From: Paraburkholderia sp. ZP32-5 | GTDB lineage: Bacteria; Pseudomonadota; Gammaproteobacteria; Burkholderiales; Burkholderiaceae | Reading direction: 5' to 3' | Assembly: GCF_021390495.1 (NCBI RefSeq) | Contig: NZ_JAJEJP010000002.1 | Coordinates: forward strand, 1,922,001-1,986,000 | DNA length: 64,000 nt | Part shown: positions 51,960 through 59,554 of the stretch, piece after piece | Layout of the letters: every line of letters begins with the position of its first letter | Numbering within the stretch: the stretch's first letter is position 1 | Notes under the pieces: model-generated | The model's database searches: none | What the model was told of the DNA's origin: nothing | What the model saw: the letters and a program-made list of their open reading frames with translations, nothing else | Position numbers and translations under genes: made by a program

Positions 51960-52682
51960 CTAACGCGGATGATAGATCGCGGCGTTCTTTTCCGCGCCAC
52001 TGATCGAGAACTCGTCCAACCGATATCCGTGCGTATAGACGGTAGTGAGCCGCACGCCGTTTTCGGGGTGCAGGGACAGCTTTCGCCGAATCCGATAGAT
52101 ATGGGTATCGACGGTACGCGACGAGCTATCGAGTTCGCGCCCCCACGCCAGTTTCGCCAGCAGGTCCCTGGAAACCGAGCGGCCGACATTCGCAAAGAGG
52201 AACGCGGCAACCTCGAACTCTTTGGCCGTCAACTCGACTGCGTTGCCGTGAAGCGAGACGTTGCGCCGCGTCACATCGAAAAGATAAGGTCCGACAGTAA
52301 TGTCCGTCTTTTCATGGCGACCGGTACGACGCAACAACGCACCAATTCGGGCCGCCAGTTCGATCTCGCGGAATGGCTTGACGACGTATTCGTCCGCTCC
52401 GGCTTCGAGTGCCCGCGCAATGTCGACCTCGAGCACCCTGCTCGTCAGGAACAGCACGGCCGGCTGAGAACCCAGATTGCTGCGTATCCAGTGTAGAACC
52501 TCGAATCCGCTGATACCGGGCAATTGCCAGTCGAGCACCACGAGATCGATTTCATTGTTCTTCAGAAAGCGCACCGCATTTTCGCCGGAGTCGACCCGGC
52601 TTATCTGGTGGCCCGATTGCAGCATAACTTTTTCGACCGCCGCGGCTTGCGCGAGATCATCTTCTACCAACAGGATATTCAT
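51960..52682 (-). CDS. OmpR/PhoB-family response regulator (orphan)
   Basis: A 240-residue response regulator. Acidic pocket EDD is at 7-9, phosphoacceptor Asp51 in VVLDWQLPG, conserved Lys102 in YVVKPF, and the OmpR winged helix occupies about 130-225 (WGRELDSSSRTVDTHIYRIRRKL in part). There is no histidine kinase next to it. It is followed by the LAL gene in the same direction after 370 bases. The C-terminus is extended after the winged helix by about 12 residues. Its kinase must be encoded elsewhere. Confidence 0.88.
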   Translation of the reverse strand: MNILLVEDDLAQAAAVEKVMLQSGHQISRVDSGENAVRFLKNNEIDLVVLDWQLPGISGFEVLHWIRSNLGSQPAVLFLTSRVLEVDIARALEAGADEYVVKPFREIELAARIGALLRRTGRHEKTDITVGPYLFDVTRRNVSLHGNAVELTAKEFEVAAFLFANVGRSVSRDLLAKLAWGRELDSSSRTVDTHIYRIRRKLSLHPENGVRLTTVYTHGYRLDEFSISGAEKNAAIYHPR

Positions 52683-53041
52683 ATACCACCCCTTTCTTTC
52701 GAGCCGAAAGACCCGTCGACCCGAGCATCCGGTGGAACGAGCCGGAGGGCATGAGTCAGACCATCGCGTGTGGATAGCTGGGTCAAACCAGGCGCGAAAA
52801 GAGCCCCATACAGGACAAATGTCCAGCGAAAGCTCAGGAATCGGGTTCCTGGCAAACGCCGTCGTTCCGCGTGAATTTTGTGAACTGCCGGGACGTGAAG
52901 ATACGCGGTGGGAGCTCTCGACATAGCCCCCCGGGTGGGGGGCACAGCCGGTCTTTGGCGGGGGTGTGGCGGGGGGTGAGCTTTTTTCCGTGCGAGAGCT
53001 TCACGGATTATGTCGTGATCGGCGCGAAACGCCGACGCCCG
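52683..53041. other. 359-base region upstream of the OmpR-type regulator, with a G-rich tract
   Basis: It holds the regulator's promoter region and, at 52926-52978, a hairpin and a run of G tracts that could form a G-quadruplex on the plus strand (see findings). A T-run follows at 52982-52987. No gene is supported. Confidence 0.55.
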
Positions 53042-53239
53042 TCATAGCACCTTGCAATTGTGCGCGGCGGCGTCGCGATTAGCCCGCTTCTCGTCCAGCA
53101 CGCGATGAGCCTCGCGATGAACCGCCAGAACGCCGAACGAACCCTCATCAAGGCCCACCGCGCGCGCGGCCAGCTTGAAGGCCGCGTAATCTTCCGGGTG
53201 AAATGAAAGCGTTACTTGAACCTGATGCGGTTTTGTCAT
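53042..53239 (-). CDS. Small hypothetical protein
   Basis: A 65-residue basic protein that I do not recognise. It begins MTKPHQVQVTLSFHPEDYAAFKLAAR, a pattern that hints at a short beta-strand followed by helices as in ribbon-helix-helix proteins, but the later sequence does not support this clearly. ATG at 53239 is preferred over an upstream non-conserved start. It lies alone, divergent from the next genes. Confidence 0.4.
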   Translation of the reverse strand: MTKPHQVQVTLSFHPEDYAAFKLAARAVGLDEGSFGVLAVHREAHRVLDEKRANRDAAAHNCKVL

Positions 53240-53382
53240 GGATAGCTCCAGTCTCATTCGGTGTTTGCCGTGTGCTCGCAAGAACACTTACGGTCGAATG
53301 TAACCGGATCATCGCATCGGAGTTGGCAAGAATTGTCACATTACAGCCTGATTCTCGGCGTGTAACCTGTCGATGCAAGCCG

Positions 53383-53583
53383 TCAAATCGGCTCACCCGA
53401 GCGCGCCTCAGGTGACTCATCGCAAGCCTGCCGGTTTGCAGGACCATCCCCTTGCTCCGGTTCGATGGCCGCGCTCAAGCCGATGTCCGGGCTCGTGCGA
53501 CGTTCCAGTAACGCCAGCAGTTCGGGCCGCAACCCATCGCCGCGTTGTGCCGCGAGCGCATGAAACGATAGCAATGGCAACAT
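53383..53583 (-). CDS. Small hypothetical protein with a strong ribosome-binding site
   Basis: A 66-residue protein starting MLPLLSFHALAAQRGDG. I do not recognise it. What supports it is a very good GAGGGAG seven bases before the ATG at 53583. The sequence has a short leucine-rich N-terminus, not long enough to be a membrane segment, and an acidic, Pro/Glu-rich C-terminus. It is antisense to nothing known; ogt is divergent 263 bases away. Coding status is uncertain. Confidence 0.35.
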   Translation of the reverse strand: MLPLLSFHALAAQRGDGLRPELLALLERRTSPDIGLSAAIEPEQGDGPANRQACDESPEARSGEPI

Positions 53584-53846
53584 GATTCGACTCCCTCAGT
53601 TCGATACGCGGCGCGGCGGAATTGACGCGTCTGCAGTGAACGATATGGATCGTCGTGGGCCGCCGCCATCCGCTTCTTGCGGTCAAATTCGCTTGGGCCG
53701 GTTCGCCGCGCCGCAAGCCATCCGCACGTCGAATTCGACAGCAAGAAACAGAGCGAAACAAACCACTCAACGATCTATCGTGTCTATCGAGGAAGGCGCT
53801 TCGTCTTCTACCGTCCATTCGGCTGCGAACGCCGATTCGAGGAGCG

Positions 53847-54392
53847 ATGCAGATCATGGAACTGCTTATTGCGCAGATCGACTCGCCGCTCGGCGACATG
53901 CTGCTTGTCACCGATGCGCAAAACGTCATACGTGCGCTCGATTTCGCCGATCATCGCGCGCATCTGCGGCGCGCGCTGCGTGACCACTACGGCGACCCGC
54001 GATTGACCGACGCCGAGGCACCGGCCGAAATCGTCGACGCGACGCACCGTTACTTCGCCGGTGATTTCACCGCGCTCGGCGGCCTGCGGACCGCCATCGC
54101 CGGCACCGAATTGCAACGCAAGGTCTGGGCCGAGCTACGCCGTATTCCGCCCGGCACCACGACAACCTACGGCAAGCTCGCGAAACAGCTCGGTTTCGAC
54201 GATCCGCGCGCGGCGATCGATATCGGCGCGGCGAATGCGGCTAATCCGATCGCGATCGTCGTGCCCTGCCATCGCGTGATCGCGAGCGACGGCACACTCA
54301 AAGGTTACGCGTGGGGATTGAAACGCAAGCGCTGGCTGCTGGAGCACGAGAAGGCGATAGCGCCGCAGGCGGCCGAAAATCTTTTTTCATAA
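53847..54392 (+). CDS. ogt: Methylated-DNA-[protein]-cysteine S-methyltransferase
   Basis: A 181-residue O6-alkylguanine-DNA alkyltransferase. The acceptor Cys141 lies in the PCHRVI motif (140-145), and the helix-turn-helix that binds DNA is around 100-130 (RIPPGTTTTYGKLAKQL). The protein takes the alkyl group from O6-methylguanine onto itself in a suicidal repair step. It has no AdaA domain, so it is of Ogt rather than Ada type. The start could be ATG 53847 (used here) or ATG 53856; GAGGAGCG precedes the first. Confidence 0.88.
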   Translation: MQIMELLIAQIDSPLGDMLLVTDAQNVIRALDFADHRAHLRRALRDHYGDPRLTDAEAPAEIVDATHRYFAGDFTALGGLRTAIAGTELQRKVWAELRRIPPGTTTTYGKLAKQLGFDDPRAAIDIGAANAANPIAIVVPCHRVIASDGTLKGYAWGLKRKRWLLEHEKAIAPQAAENLFS

Positions 54393-54522
54393 CACGTGCG
54401 CGGCACGCGAAGCGCGACCGCGCGCCGCCGACACGACTCAAAGCCCGCCACGTCCGAATGTAAAAAATCGCGTGACTCGACTCGTTTCTCCGATAATCAG
54501 CATCAGCAACCGGGAGATGACG

Positions 54523-54966
54523 ATGAACGCGATTCGTGAAGTCTATGCGTACCTGCGCGTGCGCAACGCCGCTCAGGCTATCGAGTTTTACGCACAGGCA
54601 TTTGGCGGCGTCGAACAATTCCGGCTCACCGAGCCAAGCGGCCGCATCGGGCATGCCGAAGTGAAGATCGGCCCCGCGATCGTGATGCTGTCGGACGAGT
54701 ACCCCGAGCACGGCATGCTTGGACCGGGCGCCGACAGCACGACGAGCGTGCTGCTGCATATTCATTGCGACGATGTCGATCAACTCGTCGAGCAAGCGGT
54801 GAATGCCGGCGCAACGCTAATCAGGCCGCCGACCGATCACTTTTACGGCGAACGCTCGGCGACCTTGCGCGATCCGTTTGGTCACGAGTGGATGCTCGGC
54901 TCGCAGATCGAGGCGTTGACGCCCGAAGAAATGCAGCGCCGCTATACGGCGCTGTTTGATGAGTAA
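54523..54966 (+). CDS. VOC-superfamily (glyoxalase/PhnB-like) protein
   Basis: A 147-residue glyoxalase/bleomycin-resistance-type protein with two beta-alpha-beta-beta-beta motifs. YLRVRNAAQAIEFYAQAFGG at the N-terminus, HAEVKIGPAIVMLSDEYPE and RSATLRDPFGHEWMLGSQ in the second half match the PhnB/DUF1428-type group (quoted by segments). It probably forms a dimer with metal or ligand sites between the halves; no substrate is indicated. CGGGAG is six bases before the ATG at 54523, favouring it over ATG 54517. Confidence 0.82.
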   Translation: MNAIREVYAYLRVRNAAQAIEFYAQAFGGVEQFRLTEPSGRIGHAEVKIGPAIVMLSDEYPEHGMLGPGADSTTSVLLHIHCDDVDQLVEQAVNAGATLIRPPTDHFYGERSATLRDPFGHEWMLGSQIEALTPEEMQRRYTALFDE

Positions 54967-55016
54967 GCGAGCCATGTAGTCGCCCGATGCGGGCGACCGG
55001 CAAACCGAAGCCGCGT

Positions 55017-55478
55017 TTACTGCTGCGACGCGTGGGACTTCAGGAACGGCACATAGCCGTTCTGCGTCTTCAGGATTTTCTCCGCGCATTCGTCATAGTC
55101 GGAGCCTTTCGCGCTGTCCGGACCATACATACCGCGGCACTGCGCGAACAGCGTGAGCGTCGCGCCACCGCCGCTCTTTGCTTCGCGGGTTGCCGAGAAA
55201 GCGGCCTTGCCGGAATCGTCGGGAACGTCGGTATCGATCGCAACCGCGTTGGCACTCGTGATATGGGTATCGGAATGCTGCTGGATATAGGTCTTCGTCA
55301 ACGCCCAGGCGGCATCGCAATTGGCCGGTGTGCAGTCGATGACCGCGCCGCGTTGCGCGGCGGCAAGATTCGGTTCGCTATGAAGGATTTCTTCCTGCGC
55401 CCGCCGCGCCTGCTTTTCCGGAGACGAGCAAGCGGCGAGTGCAAACGCAACGAGTGCCAAGGCAGCGATCTTTTTCAC
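55017..55478 (-). CDS. Small periplasmic lipoprotein
   Basis: A 153-residue lipoprotein. The signal peptide ends at the lipobox LAAC with lipidated Cys17 followed by Ser-Ser, so it should be sorted to the outer membrane. The mature protein has four further cysteines (in DCTPANC, AQCRG and DECAEK), likely to form two disulfides. I recognise no domain. The start is GTG at 55478. It is divergent from the NlpC/P60-like gene 71 bases away. Confidence 0.75.
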   Translation of the reverse strand: MKKIAALALVAFALAACSSPEKQARRAQEEILHSEPNLAAAQRGAVIDCTPANCDAAWALTKTYIQQHSDTHITSANAVAIDTDVPDDSGKAAFSATREAKSGGGATLTLFAQCRGMYGPDSAKGSDYDECAEKILKTQNGYVPFLKSHASQQ

Positions 55479-55549
55479 GAGTGACTTTCCTGAACATGTT
55501 CGAGCGGGATTATAGCCGCGAGGGGCCACGCGCTCACAGATTCGCCCGA

Positions 55550-56203
55550 ATGCCGCACGAGGTGTCGGATAAACTGAAGCAAGCCCGCCTTCCCGCAATT
55601 GGACCGCTCACACTCACGATCATGCCCTTTCGTATCGCCGAAGCCACCATGTGGCAACTCGTGCAGCGTCATACCGGCCGGGTTGGCTACCGCAGGGGCG
55701 TCAAAGCCGAAGGATTGTCGGCAACGCCCGCGGTGATCGACTGCTCCGGCTGGGTCGCGCTGCTTCTGAACGACGCCATGCAGGCGGAAAACGAAGCGGC
55801 GAGCCGCCCATTGTTTCGCGCCGACGATATCCGCGCGCTGCATACATGGTCGGATCGCATTATCGAGGCGATAGAAACGCGCACCGCATTCGTTCTCGCA
55901 GGGCCGCAGATCGCGACGCACAACCTGCCGCGCTGCGCGACCCTCGGATTGAAAATGGGCGAACCGGCGTGGGCAAATAATCATCCGCGGCCGCGCGGCA
56001 TCACGCATATCGTTCAGGTGGTTCGCCGGCCGGAGGACGATGCGCCATTCGTGTCGGAATCTTTCGGCGGTTCGGCTGCGCCCGGCATTGGCCTTACGCC
56101 GCTTGCCGAATGGCTTGCGCGTATGCAGCCTTATCTGTGCAGCGGTGCAATGTGGGCAGTCGACCCTTTCCGCCTCGCTGACGATGCCGCCCCGCCGCCA
56201 TAA
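55550..56203 (+). CDS. NlpC/P60-like putative cysteine amidase
   Basis: A 217-residue protein. Cys65 in AVIDCSGWVALLL closely resembles the DCSGxV catalytic-cysteine motif of NlpC/P60 peptidases, and His153 in GITHIVQVVR fits the position of the catalytic histidine. No signal peptide is visible, and the sequence between these motifs is unusual for the family, so it may belong to a divergent amidase group. ATG at 55550 is chosen; upstream codons are not protein-like. Divergent neighbour is a lipoprotein. The family is plausible but unproven. Confidence 0.6.
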   Translation: MPHEVSDKLKQARLPAIGPLTLTIMPFRIAEATMWQLVQRHTGRVGYRRGVKAEGLSATPAVIDCSGWVALLLNDAMQAENEAASRPLFRADDIRALHTWSDRIIEAIETRTAFVLAGPQIATHNLPRCATLGLKMGEPAWANNHPRPRGITHIVQVVRRPEDDAPFVSESFGGSAAPGIGLTPLAEWLARMQPYLCSGAMWAVDPFRLADDAAPPP

Positions 56204-56209
56204 CAAACG

Positions 56210-57070
56210 CTACGTATTCGCAACCAGCAATTCCTCGGCATTGCCCGGCGGCCGCAAGCCATCGGTTCTACCCGCGAAATAGCGCTGCGTCAGATCTTCC
56301 GCCGACACATGGCGCGCGTCGCTGAAGCCGGCCTCGCGTGCCATCGTCGTGATCTGTGGCGGCGTGAAAAAGCTGATAAACGGCGTGCCGCTCGCGCGAG
56401 CCCCCTTCTCCGCCATTTCGAGCCCCGGCCGCACGTCCGGGTCCGCCATCTCCAACGGCAACAGGAACGTCATCGCGAACGTCGAGCCGCGCGCGAGCCC
56501 GGCCACTTCACGCAGCGTCGCCGCGTTCGCTTCCTTGGTCAGATACATGCTGACGCCGGTCGATACGACGATCGCCGGTTTGCTCTGATCGAAGCCCTCG
56601 GCCGCGAGACGCTGCCGCCAGCTATCGCCTGCTTCGAAATCGACGGACACGAACCGCAGCCAGTCCGGCACGCCGAAGCCAAGTTCGAGCAGACGCTGAC
56701 GCTTCCATGCCTGCGGTTCCGGTGGATCAACTTCGAACACCGTCAATCGCGATGCGACTTCGGGCCGACGTTGCGCAAAGCTGTCGAGACCGGCGCCGAG
56801 AATCACATATTGATCGACACCGCGCCCCGCCTGCTCGACGACCAGATCCTCGATAAAGCGTGCCCGCGCAACGATCGACGCGCGAAACGGCCTCGTAAAA
56901 CCCGGGTCCATATCGCCACGGCTGCGCCAGTCCTCGGATGGTGCCAACAGTTGCAGACCGATTTCATCTTCGAGCACATGCGGCGGCGCATCGGCCTGTA
57001 CATGCAACGCGCGCCACAACGCGACGCGCGCGGCGGTGCTATCGGGTGTCGCCTGTCGTTGAGCGGTCAT
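56210..57070 (-). CDS. Class I SAM-dependent methyltransferase, PPM1/LCMT-like
   Basis: A 286-residue methyltransferase of the leucine carboxyl methyltransferase-like (TIGR00027) family. VILGAGLDSFAQR near 88-100 is the SAM-binding motif I, FEVDPPEPQAWKRQRL is motif II and VSTGVSMYL near 168-176 is typical of the family. The target is unknown; bacterial members include O-methyltransferases of secondary metabolism. The stop is seven bases from the convergent NlpC-like gene. Confidence 0.82.
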   Translation of the reverse strand: MTAQRQATPDSTAARVALWRALHVQADAPPHVLEDEIGLQLLAPSEDWRSRGDMDPGFTRPFRASIVARARFIEDLVVEQAGRGVDQYVILGAGLDSFAQRRPEVASRLTVFEVDPPEPQAWKRQRLLELGFGVPDWLRFVSVDFEAGDSWRQRLAAEGFDQSKPAIVVSTGVSMYLTKEANAATLREVAGLARGSTFAMTFLLPLEMADPDVRPGLEMAEKGARASGTPFISFFTPPQITTMAREAGFSDARHVSAEDLTQRYFAGRTDGLRPPGNAEELLVANT

Positions 57071-57089
57071 AGGTTCACCTCGTTACAAT

Positions 57090-58292
57090 TCAATGCAAAA
57101 ACGGCAATGCGAGAAACAGCTTGATGACGACCGCGTTGACGATGTCCATGAAGAACGCGCCCGTCATCGGCACGATCAGAAACGCGATATGCGAATGGCC
57201 AAAGCGATTGGTGATCGCCTGCATGTTCGCGATCGCGGTCGGCGTTGCGCCGAGGCCCAGTCCGCATTGCGCCGCGCACAGCACGACGGCGTCGTAATTG
57301 CGGCCCATCAGCGGGAACGTCACGAATATCGCGTAGAGCGCCATCAGCACCGTCTGCGCGGCGAGGATCGAGATGATCGGCACCGCGAGCGCGGCCAGTT
57401 CCCATAGGTCCAGCCGCATCAGCGCCATCGCGAGAAAGAGCGCGAGACTGACGTTGCCGACCAGCGCAACCGCATGCTGGTCCAATTTCACGCGTACCAG
57501 CGCAAGCACGTTGTTCAGCAGCACGCCGATAAACAGCACGCACACGAACGTCGGTAATTCGAATACCGTGCCGGCCAGCCAGTCGGCGAACACTTCGCCG
57601 CCGGCGAGGCAGATCGAAATCAGCGTAAGCGTCGTGATGATCGCCGCGGGCGTGGTGGCCTGCTGCGCCTTCGGTTCTTCGAAGACCAGCGTTTCATCCG
57701 CGCGCTGCCTGACGCGTTGCAACTCTTCAGCGCTGAGCCTGCGCATCAGCAGCCGCGCGATCGGACCGCCGAGCACGCCGCCCATCACGAGCCCGAACGT
57801 CGCGCAGCCGATCGCGATTTCGGTCGCCGACGCAATTCCGTGATGCTCGGTGAAGACCTGGCTCCACGCGGCACCGGTGCCATGGCCGCCCGACATCGTG
57901 ACCGAACCGCCGAGAATGCCGAGCAGCGGGTCGACGCCGAGCACGAACGCAAGCGCAATACCGACAACGTTTTGCAGGATCAGCAAGCCGCTGACCAGCG
58001 CGAGGAAGCGTACCAGTACCGGGCCCCCTGCCTTCAGGCTCGAGATGTGCGCGTTGAGACCGATCGTCGAGAAGAACGCGAGCATCAGCGGCGCCTGCAT
58101 CGTCGCGTCGAATTTGAACTCGACATGGGTCGTTACGCGCGCGAGCAGCACGCAGATGGCGACGATGAGCCCACCCGCGACCGGCGCCGGAATCGAATAC
58201 GTGCGCAGCACACCGATCCATTGAACGAGCTTTTCGCCGAGCAGCAGCACGAGCGACGTCGCGACCAGCGTCGCATAGATGCCGATTGTCAT
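57090..58292 (-). CDS. gltS: Sodium/glutamate symporter
   Basis: A 400-residue GltS-family glutamate:Na+ symporter. About ten hydrophobic helices and the two re-entrant GGHGTG motifs, here GGHGTGAA near 134-141 and, in the second half, a CGLGLGATPTA segment near 336, are the substrate- and sodium-site features of the family. It imports glutamate. The length is standard. The next minus-strand gene, the methyltransferase, starts 19 bases after its stop, so they may be cotranscribed, though a link is not obvious. Confidence 0.88.
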   Translation of the reverse strand: MTIGIYATLVATSLVLLLGEKLVQWIGVLRTYSIPAPVAGGLIVAICVLLARVTTHVEFKFDATMQAPLMLAFFSTIGLNAHISSLKAGGPVLVRFLALVSGLLILQNVVGIALAFVLGVDPLLGILGGSVTMSGGHGTGAAWSQVFTEHHGIASATEIAIGCATFGLVMGGVLGGPIARLLMRRLSAEELQRVRQRADETLVFEEPKAQQATTPAAIITTLTLISICLAGGEVFADWLAGTVFELPTFVCVLFIGVLLNNVLALVRVKLDQHAVALVGNVSLALFLAMALMRLDLWELAALAVPIISILAAQTVLMALYAIFVTFPLMGRNYDAVVLCAAQCGLGLGATPTAIANMQAITNRFGHSHIAFLIVPMTGAFFMDIVNAVVIKLFLALPFLH

Positions 58293-58560
58293 GAATGGCC
58301 TCCGGACAGGAGTTCGACGATATTGTTATTTCCCTGATGCGGCGCCATCGATCAGGTGGCGCAGGCTTCGGCAGACAAGGCGGGCGAGGCTTCCGATATG
58401 GCAGCGAATCGGAGCAGGCGCAACCATCCGCCATCTTAGCCAATCCGATCGCCCAAAGTATGAATTTCCTTGACCTGGTACGGGGCGCGCGTCACATCGC
58501 GTGACTGACGGCGGTTGAAGTCTGCTACGCTGCGTCCTTCACTATCCTTGCATTGAATCG

Positions 58561-58950
58561 ATGGACAACCCTTTCAACGATCGTGGCGTGTCGGTGACGC
58601 GCAATGCGCTGTCATCCGCGGGCCAGGTTTTTCCGCTGCGCGATATCGTCGACGTGCAGGTCGTCACCGTGCAGAAGAACAAAACCGTGCCGGTTGTGAT
58701 CTCCGTCGCCGGCTTGATCGGCGCGATTGCCGGTGGCGTGTTGCATTCCTCGGCGGGGCTCGTCTGTGGGATCATGCTGATCGTGGTCGGCTGGCTGACC
58801 TGGGTAACGCAGGACATCACGCATCGGCTGATGGTGAAAACAGCCGACGGCGAGCGCGAAGCGCTCATGAGCACCGATCGCGAGTTCGTCGAACGCGTCA
58901 GCGCCGCCGTGCAGCAGGCGAAGACTGCGGCGGCAGTGCCGAAGGCGTGA
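58561..58950 (+). CDS. DUF6232-family membrane protein
   Basis: A 129-residue protein with the DUF6232 pattern: a beta-strand-rich N-terminus (GVSVTRNALSSAGQVFPLRDIVDVQV, by ends), then two hydrophobic helices at about 44-62 and 66-82, then a cytoplasmic tail. The family has no known function. ATG at 58561 follows a typical leader. It sits alone between gltS (divergent) and a small hypothetical gene. Confidence 0.75.
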   Translation: MDNPFNDRGVSVTRNALSSAGQVFPLRDIVDVQVVTVQKNKTVPVVISVAGLIGAIAGGVLHSSAGLVCGIMLIVVGWLTWVTQDITHRLMVKTADGEREALMSTDREFVERVSAAVQQAKTAAAVPKA

Positions 58951-59090
58951 GGTCACTGCTCGGTTCCCTCTCGTTCGTTAACACAAATTTGATTCCGCGC
59001 ACCGGGTTTATTTTCATGCTGTTGACGCACGCGCGGCTACAGTAGGCAGGTCTCGACAACGCGCGCCGCCGCATCGGGTGGCGCAACCCT

Positions 59091-59432
59091 ATGCTTACGT
59101 CAGCTGCCCCGTCCGACACTCCCCTTGCTCGCATTACCCCGATTCGCCGTGCGACGCATACCAGCGTTCCGCTGGTCGTTATCGACGTTACGGTTCCCGG
59201 CACATCGTCGGCCGAAGGAAGGCGGGCATTGCATACCGCGCTCGGCGATGATCTGCGACTCTACATCGTGACCGTCGACCGTCAACGCGAGTGCGTGACC
59301 TTTCGCGTCGAAGTGACGTCGCACACGCTCGACGACGTGATCGGCCTGCTCACCAGCGCGCTCGATCGCGCGACCCTCGGCCACGCGCAGGCCAGCACGC
59401 TGCGGCGCCCGCGTCATCGCGCGATGACCTGA
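59091..59432 (+). CDS. Hypothetical protein
   Basis: A 113-residue protein that I do not recognise. The central part (PLVVIDVTVPGTSSAEGRRALHTALGDD, by ends) reads like a strand-helix unit and ends in a basic, Arg-rich tail. Coding-type GC3 is good, and a terminator follows at 59470-59514. ATG at 59091 is the first start. It is convergent with glgP. Confidence 0.5.
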   Translation: MLTSAAPSDTPLARITPIRRATHTSVPLVVIDVTVPGTSSAEGRRALHTALGDDLRLYIVTVDRQRECVTFRVEVTSHTLDDVIGLLTSALDRATLGHAQASTLRRPRHRAMT

Positions 59433-59469
59433 CTTCACCAGGCTTGCGTCGATTCGGCCATCGACAAAT

Positions 59470-59514
59470 AAAAAGCCGTGCGCGACTGCACGACCCGCAG
59501 TCCGCACGGCTTTC
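59470..59514 (-). terminator. Terminator shared by glgP and the convergent hypothetical gene
   Basis: AAAGCCGTGCG pairs with CGCACGGCTTT with an inner GACTGC/GCAGTC stem; a T-rich run (TTTTTATTT) follows on the minus strand. It lies 41 bases after the glgP stop. Confidence 0.8.
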
Positions 59515-59554
59515 TGCTTCAATCGCCCAAGCCGCCTGCTACGACACGTTTCGC

